Shown: positions 48,064 through 57,463 of the stretch, one piece after another | Layout of the letters: every line of letters starts with the position of its first letter | Numbering within the stretch: the stretch's first letter is position 1 | Origin: Kangiella shandongensis | GTDB lineage: Bacteria; Pseudomonadota; Gammaproteobacteria; Enterobacterales; Kangiellaceae | Assembly: GCF_020005365.1 (NCBI RefSeq) | Contig: NZ_JACNML010000003.1 | Location: 124,001-188,000 of the forward strand | DNA: 64,000 nucleotides | Reading direction: 5' to 3' | The notes under the pieces: model-generated | Told to the model about the DNA's origin: nothing | What the model saw: the letters and a program-made list of their open reading frames with translations, nothing else | The model's database searches: none | Translations under genes and position numbers: made by a program

Positions 48064-49791
48064 TTAAGACTCCGATTCCAGCAATGAGCTATAGCAAACA
48101 ATGGTATCACCTGCCTGCTTCTCTCCTACGGCTTTTTTCAGTGCCAGGCGATGTTCGGTGAAATTGAATGGTGCATCCGACTGAATCGCATAATGACGCA
48201 CATTCTCTGATACAAGCACCTGACCAGGATCGGCCATCGACTCCAGGCGAGCAGCGAAATTAATGGCATCACCCTCAATGTCCAGCTGTTCGGTAATTTC
48301 ATTATGAGTTATTTTGACTTCACCAATATCCAAGCCAATGCGCAGAGAGAAGCCAGCACCGGCTAATACCCGTTGCATCATAGCTGCACACTGCAAAGAA
48401 TGCTCAACGGACTGGAAAGTCGCACGTAACGAGTCGCCTTCCATATTCGGGTAGCTGGCGTGCCACTTTTTTAACACGGGTTTTAATAAACCTCGGAACA
48501 GCGATAACTTGTCGGTACGCTCGTCTTCGTTCCAGTTTGAAAAACCTTTTAAGTCAGTAAATAAAACCGCCAGGCGACGCGTTTTAGCATCACTGTCAAT
48601 TTCCGACAGCTCAAGCAGTTTCGGCCAGTACTTATCTTTTATCGCCTGTAATGACTCTCGGATTGCAAACTGTAATTTTCGCTCAGACTGTAAACTAATC
48701 TGGATTGATTGCAGCTTGTCAGCTTCTTGCTGCAAACTGGTTTCCAGTACTGATGGATTTAACCCTCCGGTATCTTCAACCACCAAAATAGCACGAGTAT
48801 CGCCAGGCTCATTGCGAATATCTCGAATACGCAACTTACAGCCCCAATAGCTTGCTTCCAGGTGTTCGATAAAGAAAGGCAGCGTTGCCAAATCCTGGTA
48901 GGACAGCATACGCTGATAGCGTAAAGTAAAGGTTACTTTGTCAGAGAAGAGTTTTTCAAACTGATGTGGTGAGTAATGAGTAAAATCTCGCCCTCTCTGA
49001 TCCCAGCTGGCATGTGAACATTCAATATTACGTATCGACCAGCCTTTAGTTTGAACCTGCCATAACTTGCTGGAGCTCAGCTTCGCCCCATCCAACTTAG
49101 CCTTACACAAATTTGCACTGCGTAGGTCTGCCCCTTGTAAATTAACTTTAGATAAATTAAATCCAGCCAGGTTTTGTGAAGCAAGATTAACATTACTGAG
49201 GTTCGATTTTTTTAATAAGACACCATCAATATTACAGTTCGATAAATCGACGTCTGATAAATTTGCAGCAGTCAGATTGGTATCTCGCAGGTTGACGCGC
49301 TCCATCTTGGCACCAATCAGTTTTGCACCCTGCATATCCAACCCTTCCAGATTTTGCCCACGCAGATCGGCGCCACTTAAGTTTGCTTCACGTAAATCCT
49401 GTCCACGTAAGTCGTGGTCACGCAAATCCACATTCGACAAATCGGTCCGATAACAGATCGCCGTCAACAAATTAGCATGCAATAGGTTGGCATGACTTAA
49501 ATTGGCCTGCTTTAGGTTGGCAGCAATTAACTTAGCATTGGATAAATTACAATAACACAGGTTGGCGTTGGTTAAATTACTGGCGATTAATACCGCATTT
49601 TTTAAATCCGCATAAGCGATATTGGTACCGACAAAGCTCGCCTCTGATAAATCACAGTCAGATAAATCCAAGCCACGCAGATCCAGACCATCAAAAACAA
49701 CATCTTCTTTTGAGTTTTCTTTGCGCCAGCGGTTCCACGCGTCAGCACCTTGTACTAATATTTTATAGAGTTTACTATTCGCTTCACTCAT
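48064..49791 (-). CDS. Pentapeptide-repeat protein fused to a class III nucleotidyl cyclase domain
   Basis: This 575-residue protein has about 40 tandem pentapeptides of A(D/N)LxX type (about 33-245: ADLRGQNLEGLD, ANLSGADLRG and so on), which fold into a right-handed beta-helix. A linker follows, then a class III cyclase homology domain (about 405-575) with VLFTDLKGFS, MEGDSLRATF, GLDIGEVKI and GDAINFAARLESM, the pattern of metal-binding Asp residues, transition-state Asn and Arg. The usual substrate-defining Lys is not at its place, so the substrate (ATP or GTP) and activity are uncertain. No signal peptide or membrane helix. The TolB-like gene follows closely downstream. Confidence 0.82.
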   Translation of the reverse strand: MSEANSKLYKILVQGADAWNRWRKENSKEDVVFDGLDLRGLDLSDCDLSEASFVGTNIAYADLKNAVLIASNLTNANLCYCNLSNAKLIAANLKQANLSHANLLHANLLTAICYRTDLSNVDLRDHDLRGQDLREANLSGADLRGQNLEGLDMQGAKLIGAKMERVNLRDTNLTAANLSDVDLSNCNIDGVLLKKSNLSNVNLASQNLAGFNLSKVNLQGADLRSANLCKAKLDGAKLSSSKLWQVQTKGWSIRNIECSHASWDQRGRDFTHYSPHQFEKLFSDKVTFTLRYQRMLSYQDLATLPFFIEHLEASYWGCKLRIRDIRNEPGDTRAILVVEDTGGLNPSVLETSLQQEADKLQSIQISLQSERKLQFAIRESLQAIKDKYWPKLLELSEIDSDAKTRRLAVLFTDLKGFSNWNEDERTDKLSLFRGLLKPVLKKWHASYPNMEGDSLRATFQSVEHSLQCAAMMQRVLAGAGFSLRIGLDIGEVKITHNEITEQLDIEGDAINFAARLESMADPGQVLVSENVRHYAIQSDAPFNFTEHRLALKKAVGEKQAGDTIVCYSSLLESES

Positions 49792-49931
49792 TGAGCAACA
49801 TTCCTCACAGCTCCCCAGACCACTTCCCTTTATACCACAGATATGTATCTTAAAACAGCATGAGAGCTGCTTTTACTTGTGCTTATAAATCAGGTTTGTA
49901 CAATGACTTTTTTACATTTTGGATTATGATT

Positions 49932-50309
49932 ATGGCAGACCAATTTGAGCACCCTTTTGAACAATTCAGAGCAGAACGCGAGGCGGGAAATGAGAAAGCG
50001 CTGGATACCGACAGCTTATTGATTAAACGCTTTTTTGGCTTGGATAAAACCGCATATGGAGAGGGCCAACTGGACAGCGCCACCAAAGAACTACTTGGCT
50101 TAGTCGCATCAATGGTTTTGCGTTGCAATGACTGCATTGACTATCACCTCGAACAATCCGTCAAACAGGGCTGGTCAAAGGAGCAACTGGACGAAGCCAT
50201 GGGTGTTGCGATGCTGGTCGGAGGCTCCATCGTTATTCCTCATCTGCGACACGCAAAAAGCAGTTTAGAGTTCCTGTTTGAAGAGCAGGAGCAATCTAAC
50301 CAGAGCTAA
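49932..50309 (+). CDS. AhpD/carboxymuconolactone decarboxylase-like protein
   Basis: This 125-residue all-helical protein has the CxxC motif in LRCNDCIDYHLEQ followed by the conserved His, as in AhpD-like alkylhydroperoxidases and carboxymuconolactone decarboxylases. The ATG at 49932 is used; earlier in-frame starts would add hydrophobic residues with no binding site. It likely serves peroxide defence or acts as a thiol-disulfide protein, but the substrate is not visible. It is divergent from the pentapeptide/cyclase gene and converges on hda, with only 3 bases between stop codons. Confidence 0.85.
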   Translation: MADQFEHPFEQFRAEREAGNEKALDTDSLLIKRFFGLDKTAYGEGQLDSATKELLGLVASMVLRCNDCIDYHLEQSVKQGWSKEQLDEAMGVAMLVGGSIVIPHLRHAKSSLEFLFEEQEQSNQS

Positions 50310-50312
50310 CAA

Positions 50313-51011
50313 TTATAAATCCAGTACCTGCTTAACGAACGGAATCGTTAGGCGACGCTTAGCCTGCAATGATGCGTGATCGAGCTTTTCCAGCATGTCC
50401 AGAAGGTATGGAAGATCGCGCTGTTGCCGCGATAAAAGAAAGTTTGCCACCTCTTCCGTTAACTCAAGCCCTCTTTCTTCGGCTTTCTTCTGTAGCAGTA
50501 CACGCTTGTCGTCATCCGGTAAAGGCTGAATCGCATGGATCAGCATCGCGCTGAGTCGCGACTTTAAGTCCTGTAAACTGACGTCGAGTTGTTGCGGTGG
50601 CAAGCGTCCGGCTATGATGAGTGTTTTATCGTGCTCTTTCAGCTGATTGTAGAGATTAAAGAAAGCCGTTTCCCAGGCTTTGTCCCCTAAGCAATGCTCA
50701 ATGCCATCGAGACAGATAGCGTCAAAGCTGGCCAGACCGTCAACCATCGCCGGTACTAACTGGATATTATCCAAGGGTAAGTAAGCCACCAGACGCTGTG
50801 GAAATAACTCCGAATAGCGATGAGTAAAAGCTTGTAATAAATGAGTACGGCCTGTGCCAGGCTCACCATAGAGGTAAACAAACTCATTATTACCCGACGC
50901 CACCGTTTCTAGCAATGAGATTAACTGTTGATTAGGCTCACCTGCTCCGGCTACAAAGTTTCCAAACGTAGCATCTGCTTTAATTTCTATATCGAGAGGT
51001 AACTGCTGCAT
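50313..51011 (-). CDS. hda: DnaA regulatory inactivator Hda
   Basis: This 232-residue AAA+ protein is homologous to the DnaA ATPase domain. It begins MQQLPLDIEIKADATFGNF (including the clamp-binding QQLPLDI, typical of Hda) and has YLYGEPGTGRTHLLQAF. The sensor-2 region (QKKAEERGLELTEEVANFL) closes the domain. Hda with the beta clamp stimulates ATP hydrolysis on DnaA to prevent re-initiation. It is the last gene of the DUF2066-phosphatidyltransferase-hda string, a conserved neighbourhood of purM/purN in Pseudomonas. Confidence 0.94.
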   Translation of the reverse strand: MQQLPLDIEIKADATFGNFVAGAGEPNQQLISLLETVASGNNEFVYLYGEPGTGRTHLLQAFTHRYSELFPQRLVAYLPLDNIQLVPAMVDGLASFDAICLDGIEHCLGDKAWETAFFNLYNQLKEHDKTLIIAGRLPPQQLDVSLQDLKSRLSAMLIHAIQPLPDDDKRVLLQKKAEERGLELTEEVANFLLSRQQRDLPYLLDMLEKLDHASLQAKRRLTIPFVKQVLDL

Positions 51012-51036
51012 AATGATTATTCTGACGGCTTATTGC

Positions 51037-51648
51037 TCAGCTTTTCTCGATGGCCTGTTTTTTACTCTGATTATCGGTTTTATATCCTTTTGCAGAGCCT
51101 TCAGCGTTTCGGTTTCGGTAGTGAGAAAAACCCAGCCATAAATAATGTACGCCACTGACTACACAGGTGACAATTACTGCAACTTCCAAGCCACTTAGCA
51201 ACATCTCAGGCAGCCCAAACCACCCCAAATGAACCAGCTCCAGAAGCACCAGTAGGATAAGTAAGGCTGTATTCCACTTTGAAATAATACTTGGCCTCAT
51301 TTCGTAAGGCCCAACCAAATAATGATAGCTCGTAGCTCCGCCAACGATCAGGATGTCCCGGCCAGTAGAAATCCAAAATAATGTCCAGGAAATGTGGCCT
51401 TTCATGACCAGCAGTAGTAGAGCGACAAACAACAATATCTTGTCCGCCAGAGGATCAGTAATAGAGCCAAAGCGACTTTGCCAATTAAAACGCTTGGCCA
51501 GCAAACCGTCCAAACCGTCAGAAACACCAGCAATAAGGAAAATTATTACTGCTGCAGTATAGTCCTGGTGCCAAGTAAAATAGGCAAATGGTATAATCAA
51601 TACCACTCGCAATAGTGTAATAATGTTTGGAAGTAAGTTTAAACCCAT
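51037..51648 (-). CDS. CDP-alcohol phosphatidyltransferase family protein
   Basis: This membrane enzyme of 203 residues carries the family signature DGLDGLLAKRFNWQSRFGSITDPLAD in which the spaced Asp and Gly residues are intact (DG..A.....G...D...D). It has about five hydrophobic helices and resembles PgsA (phosphatidylglycerophosphate synthase), though other alcohol acceptors are possible and an Arg of the consensus is Lys here. It lies between DUF2066 and hda on the same strand with 23-26 base gaps, suggesting one transcript. Confidence 0.88.
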   Translation of the reverse strand: MGLNLLPNIITLLRVVLIIPFAYFTWHQDYTAAVIIFLIAGVSDGLDGLLAKRFNWQSRFGSITDPLADKILLFVALLLLVMKGHISWTLFWISTGRDILIVGGATSYHYLVGPYEMRPSIISKWNTALLILLVLLELVHLGWFGLPEMLLSGLEVAVIVTCVVSGVHYLWLGFSHYRNRNAEGSAKGYKTDNQSKKQAIEKS

Positions 51649-51671
51649 GTTTTTGTTAACTTATTTTTATT

Positions 51672-52748
51672 TTAAGGCATTCCCCAAATAAAATGGAAGT
51701 CACCTCTTAAACTGTCAGTTGACTCAAAGCCGAAATCCGGACGTTGTAAATTATTTCCTAATGTTATCGCTTCGATCAAGTTTTGTGGAGCAGTTAGTGA
51801 TTCTACTTTAAACAGGACCGTGTCGCCAGCAACTTCCACTGCACTGGCGGATTTAACCATGGCTAAGGAGTTAAGAAACTTCTGCAAACCGGCAAAAGAC
51901 TCAAAATCTCTCAGATTCTCCACCGATATCAACACTTCCTGAGCATGTTCAGATAATACGACAGCGAGCTTTGAGGATAGAGTATCAGCCACACGATTTA
52001 CAGCAGCATTCATTGCTTCATAAGACGTCATTCCAACCGTTGAGAAGCGCTCGCTGCGCCCCTGAATACTGATCAGCCAACTGCCCTGCCACTGCCCATT
52101 ACTTTTCGATAACTGCCCGGCGACCCAGTAATCACGCGCATAACGCTCACTTGCCGATTCGATAGGCTCTTCAAAGCGTCCCCAAACATCGGTGACTTCC
52201 AAAGCGGCTTGATCATCAATGTCCATCAAAGGCAAGGAAACAGGTAACCCTCGACTGTCAGCCGCTATTTCCAGCCCCGCACTGATAAAAGCCGTTTCCT
52301 CGCTGGCAATACGTCTTTGTCCATTACTTTCATAAGCAACCCAAAAAATACCAGATGGACGCTCTTCCCCCCAAATTGGCTGTGATGCCTGTTTTAGAGC
52401 TCTCAATATCGCCGCTTTATCAAACGTTCCCTTCAATAAAAGCGGCTTTTCATAAATCATCTGTTCTGCCGCGGATAATTTCTGGTAAGAGTATCGACGA
52501 AGGTATTGCTCCGCATTCGCCACAACATTTTTGATCGATGGAGAGCGTAACACCTCTCGACTGCCACTCACTCGGATTAGAGCTTGCTCAAAACTCTTTT
52601 TTATCGCCTGCGCGCGAATGGCCGATGACTGGCTCTCAACAGGCCAGACCGCAGTGTATAAACCGTAAACTTTCTCGGCTTGACTTGTCTGGTTAAATAA
52701 AGCAAAAGCAAGCAATGCAACGAGAACGAGCTTTAAGGGTTGAGCCAT
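51672..52748 (-). CDS. DUF2066 family exported protein
   Basis: This 358-residue protein has a signal peptide (MAQPLKLVLVALLAFALFNQTSQA) and the DUF2066 N-terminal region VYGLYTAVWPVESQSS. LIRVSGSREVL follows, matching the family. DUF2066 proteins are of unknown function and are commonly encoded beside purM, a phosphatidyltransferase and hda, exactly as here. It is first in the three-gene string. A 283-base gap to the hpt gene holds no clear element that I can name. Confidence 0.82.
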   Translation of the reverse strand: MAQPLKLVLVALLAFALFNQTSQAEKVYGLYTAVWPVESQSSAIRAQAIKKSFEQALIRVSGSREVLRSPSIKNVVANAEQYLRRYSYQKLSAAEQMIYEKPLLLKGTFDKAAILRALKQASQPIWGEERPSGIFWVAYESNGQRRIASEETAFISAGLEIAADSRGLPVSLPLMDIDDQAALEVTDVWGRFEEPIESASERYARDYWVAGQLSKSNGQWQGSWLISIQGRSERFSTVGMTSYEAMNAAVNRVADTLSSKLAVVLSEHAQEVLISVENLRDFESFAGLQKFLNSLAMVKSASAVEVAGDTVLFKVESLTAPQNLIEAITLGNNLQRPDFGFESTDSLRGDFHFIWGMP

Positions 52749-53031
52749 ATCCTTTCAATCCTGAGTATTTCAATTATCGTGAGTTTATTTGCTGATATGA
52801 AACGTATCCTATATCCAGCTGTAGTTCTGTGCTTACTATTTCAAAAACACAATAAACTCATGATTTATGAATGAGTTGTCAGTATTTTATCAGCTTTTTT
52901 AATTGACGCTAGAAATAGTGGCAAATATTAAAGTTTATTACGCTTGTGTCTATATTTTCAGAAATGGCTCGAAGCTTCCTGCCAAGTTATTTATACTATA
53001 GCCTCAGTTAAACGGTTATGCAGAAGCATAC

Positions 53032-53619
53032 ATGAACCAACCAGAACAACAACCTGACACTTTATCAAGCACCAGTATTCTCACCGATGCTGAAGTTGTT
53101 ATCGGTGAAGCCACCATTGAAAGAGCAATCCTTCAGTTAGCTGACGCCCTTAATCACCGTTACAGCAGCGCCCCCTATCAAAATAGTGTCATAACCGTCT
53201 TCTGCATCATGAACGGCGGCTTATATTTCTCAGGACAGCTCTTAAAGCACCTCACTTTCCCACTGAAAGTTGATTATCTGCATGCCACTCGCTACGGCGA
53301 TAAAACCCGAGGCTCAACGCTAAACTGGTTTAAAACACCAACAGAAAAAGATACCAAAGGTCAGCATGTCTTGCTGTTAGACGATATTTTCGATGAAGGT
53401 CTGACCCTCGAAGCGATAGATACAGAATGTCGCCATTTAGGAGCCCTTTCGGTTAATTCAGCAGTACTCACCGACAAGCAGCATAAGCGCAAACCAGTCA
53501 GCGGCTTTAAGCCGGACTTTATTGGTCTTGATGTTGAAGATCGCTACATTTTTGGCTGTGGAATGGACTATAAGGGCCTATGGAGAAACTTGCCGGCAAT
53601 TTACGCTCTTAAGTCCTAA
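53032..53619 (+). CDS. hpt: Hypoxanthine-guanine phosphoribosyltransferase-like protein
   Basis: This purine salvage enzyme of 195 residues has the PRPP-binding motif VLLLDDIFDEGLTL, the base-binding IMNGGLYFSG loop and the C-terminal PDFIGLDVED segment typical of HGPRTs in gammaproteobacteria. It converts hypoxanthine and guanine with PRPP to IMP and GMP. The N-terminal extension MNQPEQQPDTLSSTS is probably disordered. It is close to purM-purN, so purine salvage and de novo genes share this locus, though on separate transcripts. Confidence 0.88.
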   Translation: MNQPEQQPDTLSSTSILTDAEVVIGEATIERAILQLADALNHRYSSAPYQNSVITVFCIMNGGLYFSGQLLKHLTFPLKVDYLHATRYGDKTRGSTLNWFKTPTEKDTKGQHVLLLDDIFDEGLTLEAIDTECRHLGALSVNSAVLTDKQHKRKPVSGFKPDFIGLDVEDRYIFGCGMDYKGLWRNLPAIYALKS

Positions 53620-53786
53620 CACCTTGAAATTGTGTAAATTCTGTTAGCTTTTTGAGGCTTACGTCACATAAAACTCTTACAATCTAAGCAATAGTGAATT
53701 GCAGTTGCTAATATTAAATTCAGTTTTGATTCACTTAACCTGTTTATACTGAATCTACATTTTGGGGAAACACGAGGATATTACAA

Positions 53787-54452
53787 ATGAGACAGTTTAC
53801 CTCTATCAAAAAAAGTTTAACCGTTGCGACTTTAGCTGCTCTTGTAGCTTCAGGTTGTACCGTTCTCGATCCGTACACTGGTGAAGAAAAGACCAGTAAA
53901 GCAGTAAAATATGGTGCTGCTGGCGCTGTTGTTTGTGGCTTGATTGGTGCGACAAAAAACAGTAAATATGCTCGAAATGCTGCTTTAGGCTGTGGTGCGA
54001 TTGGTGCTGGTGTTGGTGCCTACATGGACCATCAGGAAGCAGAACTGCGCGAAGAACTTGCAGGTACTGGCGTTGGTATCCAACGAGACGGCGATAGAAT
54101 TCAGCTAATTATGCCGGGTGATATCACCTTTGATACCGATCGTCACGATGTTAGTGCTGACTTTTACCCGGTCTTAGACTCTGTTGCAAAAGTACTTTAT
54201 AAGTACGTTGATACAGACCTGGAAGTCGCCGGTTTCACAGATTCTGTGGGTGCTGATGCGTACAACCAGGAACTTTCAGAGAAACGTGCATCTAGCGTTG
54301 CCAGCTACCTGCGTCAACGTGAAATTCAGGCTGGTCGCCTGCACGTTAAAGGTTTTGGTGAGCGCTACCCTATCGCGCCAAACGAAACCGCCCAAGGTCG
54401 GGCACAGAACCGCCGAGTGGAGCTAACCATTATTCCACAGGAACCACGTTAA
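53787..54452 (+). CDS. OmpA-family lipoprotein, YiaD-like
   Basis: This 221-residue lipoprotein has a type II signal with lipobox VASGC (acylated Cys near residue 24), a glycine-zipper region (KYGAAGAVVCGLIGAT, GCGAIGAGVGAYMDHQ) and a C-terminal OmpA peptidoglycan-binding domain with ITFDTDRHDVSADFYPVLD, VAGFTDSVGADAYNQELSEKRA and NRRVEL. It should link the outer membrane to peptidoglycan. The length and layout resemble E. coli YiaD. A UUCG-loop terminator follows. Confidence 0.9.
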   Translation: MRQFTSIKKSLTVATLAALVASGCTVLDPYTGEEKTSKAVKYGAAGAVVCGLIGATKNSKYARNAALGCGAIGAGVGAYMDHQEAELREELAGTGVGIQRDGDRIQLIMPGDITFDTDRHDVSADFYPVLDSVAKVLYKYVDTDLEVAGFTDSVGADAYNQELSEKRASSVASYLRQREIQAGRLHVKGFGERYPIAPNETAQGRAQNRRVELTIIPQEPR

Positions 54453-54473
54453 AAGCTTTTCCCTTTTAGCAAG

Positions 54474-54497
54474 AAAAGCGGCTTCGGCCGCTTTTTT
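54474..54497 (+). terminator. Terminator with UUCG tetraloop
   Basis: AAAAGCGGC and GCCGCTTTT form a 9-bp stem closed by TTCG and followed by Ts, between the OmpA-family gene and purM. Confidence 0.92.
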
Positions 54498-54577
54498 ATC
54501 GCTTGTTGCTTTCTATCAACGCCCGCTTCTAGTAAAATTGCTCCTTTAATTTCAAGCCATCAGTTTTAGGATTTTCA

Positions 54578-55615
54578 ATGAGCGACAAAAAGTCACTAAG
54601 TTATAAAGACGCCGGTGTGGATATTGATGCTGGAAATGCATTGGTCGACCGTATCAAAGACGTATGTAAAAAGACCCATCGTCCAGAAGTACTGGGTAAT
54701 ATTGGCGGCTTCGGTGCTCTGTTTGATCTTCCTCGCGGCTACGAAGAGCCTGCATTGGTTGCTGGTACTGATGGCGTTGGTACGAAATTACGTTTAGCGC
54801 TCGACTTAAACAAACACGACACGGTCGGCATCGACCTCGTAGCTATGTGTGTTAATGACCTGATCGTACAAGGGGCTGAGCCGTTATTCTTCCTCGACTA
54901 TTACGCTACCGGCAAACTGGATGTCGACGTTGCTTCTGACGTAGTCACCGGTATTGCAGAAGGCTGTCAGCAGTCGGGCTGCTCTCTGATTGGCGGTGAA
55001 ACGGCTGAAATGCCAGGCATGTACGAAGGTGATGATTATGACCTTGCTGGCTTCTGTGTTGGTATCGTTGATAAAAAGAAAATTATTGATGGCGGTAAAG
55101 TAAAGTCTGGCGATGTGTTGCTAGGTCTGGCTTCAAGCGGTCCTCACTCTAACGGTTATTCATTGATCCGTAAAATTCTTGAAGTCAGTGAGACTGATAT
55201 TAATGCAGAATTTGAAGATGGGAAAACGCTGGGCGAAACCCTTCTTGAGCCAACCCGCATTTATGTAAAGCCACTGCTACGCCTGTTCAAAGAAGTCGAA
55301 GTCAAAGCACTATCTCATATTACTGGCGGTGGTTTACAGGAAAACCTGCCTCGTGTACTCCCAAAGAAGAGTAAAGCGGTTATCAATACCAATGCCTGGA
55401 GTATGCCGAAGGTATTCCAATGGTTACAGCAAGAAGGCAACGTTGACCGTTTGGAAATGTACCGCACATTTAACTGTGGTATCGGTATGGTGCTGGTTGT
55501 TGGCAAAGACGACGCCGAACGTGCTAAAGATATGCTGCAGATGATGGGTGAGAAAGTATACACCATAGGTCGCGTGGAAGCTCGTTCTGAAGACGAAGAA
55601 GCCGTTGTTCTTTAA
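54578..55615 (+). CDS. purM: Phosphoribosylformylglycinamidine cyclo-ligase
   Basis: This enzyme forms AIR from FGAM in purine synthesis. The 345-residue protein has the PurM-type ATP-grasp-like fold, with [12 protein letters not shown] at the N-terminus, [41 protein letters not shown] and [13 protein letters not shown]. All are conserved motifs. It is followed 17 bases later by purN, as in most gammaproteobacteria. The length is typical. Confidence 0.97.
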   Translation: MSDKKSLSYKDAGVDIDAGNALVDRIKDVCKKTHRPEVLGNIGGFGALFDLPRGYEEPALVAGTDGVGTKLRLALDLNKHDTVGIDLVAMCVNDLIVQGAEPLFFLDYYATGKLDVDVASDVVTGIAEGCQQSGCSLIGGETAEMPGMYEGDDYDLAGFCVGIVDKKKIIDGGKVKSGDVLLGLASSGPHSNGYSLIRKILEVSETDINAEFEDGKTLGETLLEPTRIYVKPLLRLFKEVEVKALSHITGGGLQENLPRVLPKKSKAVINTNAWSMPKVFQWLQQEGNVDRLEMYRTFNCGIGMVLVVGKDDAERAKDMLQMMGEKVYTIGRVEARSEDEEAVVL

Positions 55616-55632
55616 GCTAAATAGGCAAAGCT

Positions 55633-56277
55633 TTGATACAATCAACATCCGTAGAGTCTAACTCTGCACGTATCGTTGTCCTTATTTCAGGAAGTGGCTC
55701 CAACTTACAGGCACTGATCGATGCCGTCGATATGGGCGCCATCAATGGTGAAATTGCAGCGGTTATCAGCAATAAACCTGGCGTTTATGGTCTGGACAGG
55801 GCAAAGAAAGCAGAGATACCTGCCGTTGTCATCGACCATCGTGACTACGATGGTCGCGCAGCATTCGAAGCTGAGCTTAGTAAAACTATTAATAGCTTTT
55901 CCCCCGATCTAATTGTTCTTGCCGGCTTTATGCGTATTTTGAATTCAGAGTTCGTTCAGCCATACGAAGGTAAGATGCTGAATATCCATCCATCCTTATT
56001 ACCGAAGTATAAAGGCTTGCATACTCATAGGCGGGCATTGGAAAATGGTGACAAGGAACACGGAGTGAGCGTGCATTTTGTGACTGCCGAGCTTGATGGA
56101 GGCCCAGTCATCGCACAACGTAAAGTTAAGGTGGAAAACAGTGATACAGAGCAAAGTTTACAAGAAAAAGTTCGCCAGCAGGAACATCAGCTCTACCCGG
56201 AAGTGGTCGCCTGGTTCTGCAGCAAACGCCTTGAGTATAAGAACGGGCAAGCCTTCTTTGACGGTGAAGCGCTTTAG
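55633..56277 (+). CDS. purN: Phosphoribosylglycinamide formyltransferase
   Basis: This folate-dependent enzyme of 214 residues transfers a formyl group to GAR in purine synthesis. It has VVLISGSGSNLQALIDA, the catalytic Asn and His in MLNIHPSLLPKYKG, and the Asp in VTAELDGGPVIAQ. The start codon is TTG with AGG upstream. It follows purM and overlaps the DUF3108 start by 14 bases. The purM-purN-DUF3108 order occurs in Pseudomonas. Confidence 0.95.
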   Translation: MIQSTSVESNSARIVVLISGSGSNLQALIDAVDMGAINGEIAAVISNKPGVYGLDRAKKAEIPAVVIDHRDYDGRAAFEAELSKTINSFSPDLIVLAGFMRILNSEFVQPYEGKMLNIHPSLLPKYKGLHTHRRALENGDKEHGVSVHFVTAELDGGPVIAQRKVKVENSDTEQSLQEKVRQQEHQLYPEVVAWFCSKRLEYKNGQAFFDGEAL

Positions 56278-56983
56278 TCTACTGTCATTTATTGCTGTCA
56301 TTGCAGCAACTCTAATTACAGCTCCAGCCAAAGCCGCAGAAACCTCACTAACGGCTCTAAAACCCTACTCTATTCAATATAAAGTTGTGCACGATGGCGA
56401 CGAAGTCGGTACCGCCTCCCGCAAGTTAACCGAACTGACTAACGGGCAATGGCAAATAGCTATGGAGTCAGACATCAGCTACTACTTTTTGTCTGACGAA
56501 CGCAAAGAAAGTAGTCGCTTTGAAGTTCAGGATGGTCAGGTTTTTCCTATCGTCTACCAACGTCTGGCGGAAACCAGCTTGCGTTCTGACAGGAATATTG
56601 TGCAAAACTTTGACTGGGACAACATGATTGAGCAAGGCTCATATCAGGGTGACCAGTGGACTCAGCCGTTGAAGCCGGGCTACCTGGATCAGCTCACTCA
56701 GATGCTATTAATCCGTGAACACCTCTTAACGCAGAAACCGATCCCAGCGATAGATATCAGCTACCGTGGCAGCATCCGCCACCACGAATTCAAAGTTCTG
56801 GGGCAGGAGACTATTCAAACGGATAAAGGCCCCGTCGAAACCGCAAAGGTTCAGCTCAACGAAACCAAGCGCGAACGTCAAACCAACTTCTGGTTCGCTC
56901 TGGAGCACGATATGCTGCCAATGCAGGTACAACGTATCAAAGAAGGTGAAGAGCAAGCTAAACTGATTGCCGTGGACTGGTGA
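56264..56983 (+). CDS. DUF3108 family exported protein
   Basis: Read from the GTG at 56264, this 239-residue protein has a signal peptide (KRFSLLSFIAVIAATLITAPAKAAE) followed by YSIQYKVVHDGDEVGTA, the DUF3108 hallmark, and beta-rich repeats such as FWFALEHDMLPMQVQRI. Function is unknown; it is presumed periplasmic. An upstream ATG (56093) would put 57 extra residues inside purN and destroy the signal peptide, so it is rejected. The overlap with purN suggests translational coupling. Confidence 0.82.
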   Translation: MKRFSLLSFIAVIAATLITAPAKAAETSLTALKPYSIQYKVVHDGDEVGTASRKLTELTNGQWQIAMESDISYYFLSDERKESSRFEVQDGQVFPIVYQRLAETSLRSDRNIVQNFDWDNMIEQGSYQGDQWTQPLKPGYLDQLTQMLLIREHLLTQKPIPAIDISYRGSIRHHEFKVLGQETIQTDKGPVETAKVQLNETKRERQTNFWFALEHDMLPMQVQRIKEGEEQAKLIAVDW

Positions 56984-57011
56984 TTAATTGAAACAATCAA
57001 AAGGAGCTTTT

Positions 57012-57419
57012 ATGAATAAGATACTTACCATCATAATGGCAATGGCTGTTACCGGTGCAGCTTACGCAGGTAGTTACGACAGAGACGCCCTCACGGTGGA
57101 TAAAACTGTCGAGCAGGATCTCGAGTTTCAATTCCCCAATGATGACAGTATCCAACCAGAAATAAGTGACTTTGCAGTACTGAACTACGTCACTATGAGC
57201 AATGAGTACGGCGAACGTAAAGTCGTCATCACCTTACAAAACACCTCAACAGGCAACCGAATTTTCACTAACGACCAAGTCATGGCGTTATATGCCAATG
57301 GCTCTCGCCGTGTAGCACATGAAGAACGAATTAGCTTTAAAGGAAAAGAGACTCAAACATTGACGTTAAGTTTTGCTGCCAGCAAATACCCTATACTGAA
57401 AGTTTATACACGCCATTAG
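57012..57419 (+). CDS. Small exported protein of unknown function
   Basis: This 135-residue protein starts with a clear signal peptide (MNKILTIIMAMAVTGAAYAGS) and has no cysteines or motifs I recognise. The body is beta-rich (VLNYVTMSNEYGERKVVITLQN, MALYANGSRRVAHEERISF), suggesting an immunoglobulin-like fold. AAGGAG five bases upstream supports the ATG. It lies 28 bases after the DUF3108 gene on the same strand and is possibly in the purM-purN transcript. No function can be assigned. Confidence 0.65.
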   Translation: MNKILTIIMAMAVTGAAYAGSYDRDALTVDKTVEQDLEFQFPNDDSIQPEISDFAVLNYVTMSNEYGERKVVITLQNTSTGNRIFTNDQVMALYANGSRRVAHEERISFKGKETQTLTLSFAASKYPILKVYTRH

Positions 57420-57463
57420 GAGTATGGGAAGCTGGACGGGCTCCAGCTTCTTGTCAGAACACC

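Noticed and set aside
56093-56263. Upstream start of the DUF3108 gene
   Set aside because: It would lie inside purN and place a basic 57-residue stretch before the signal peptide.
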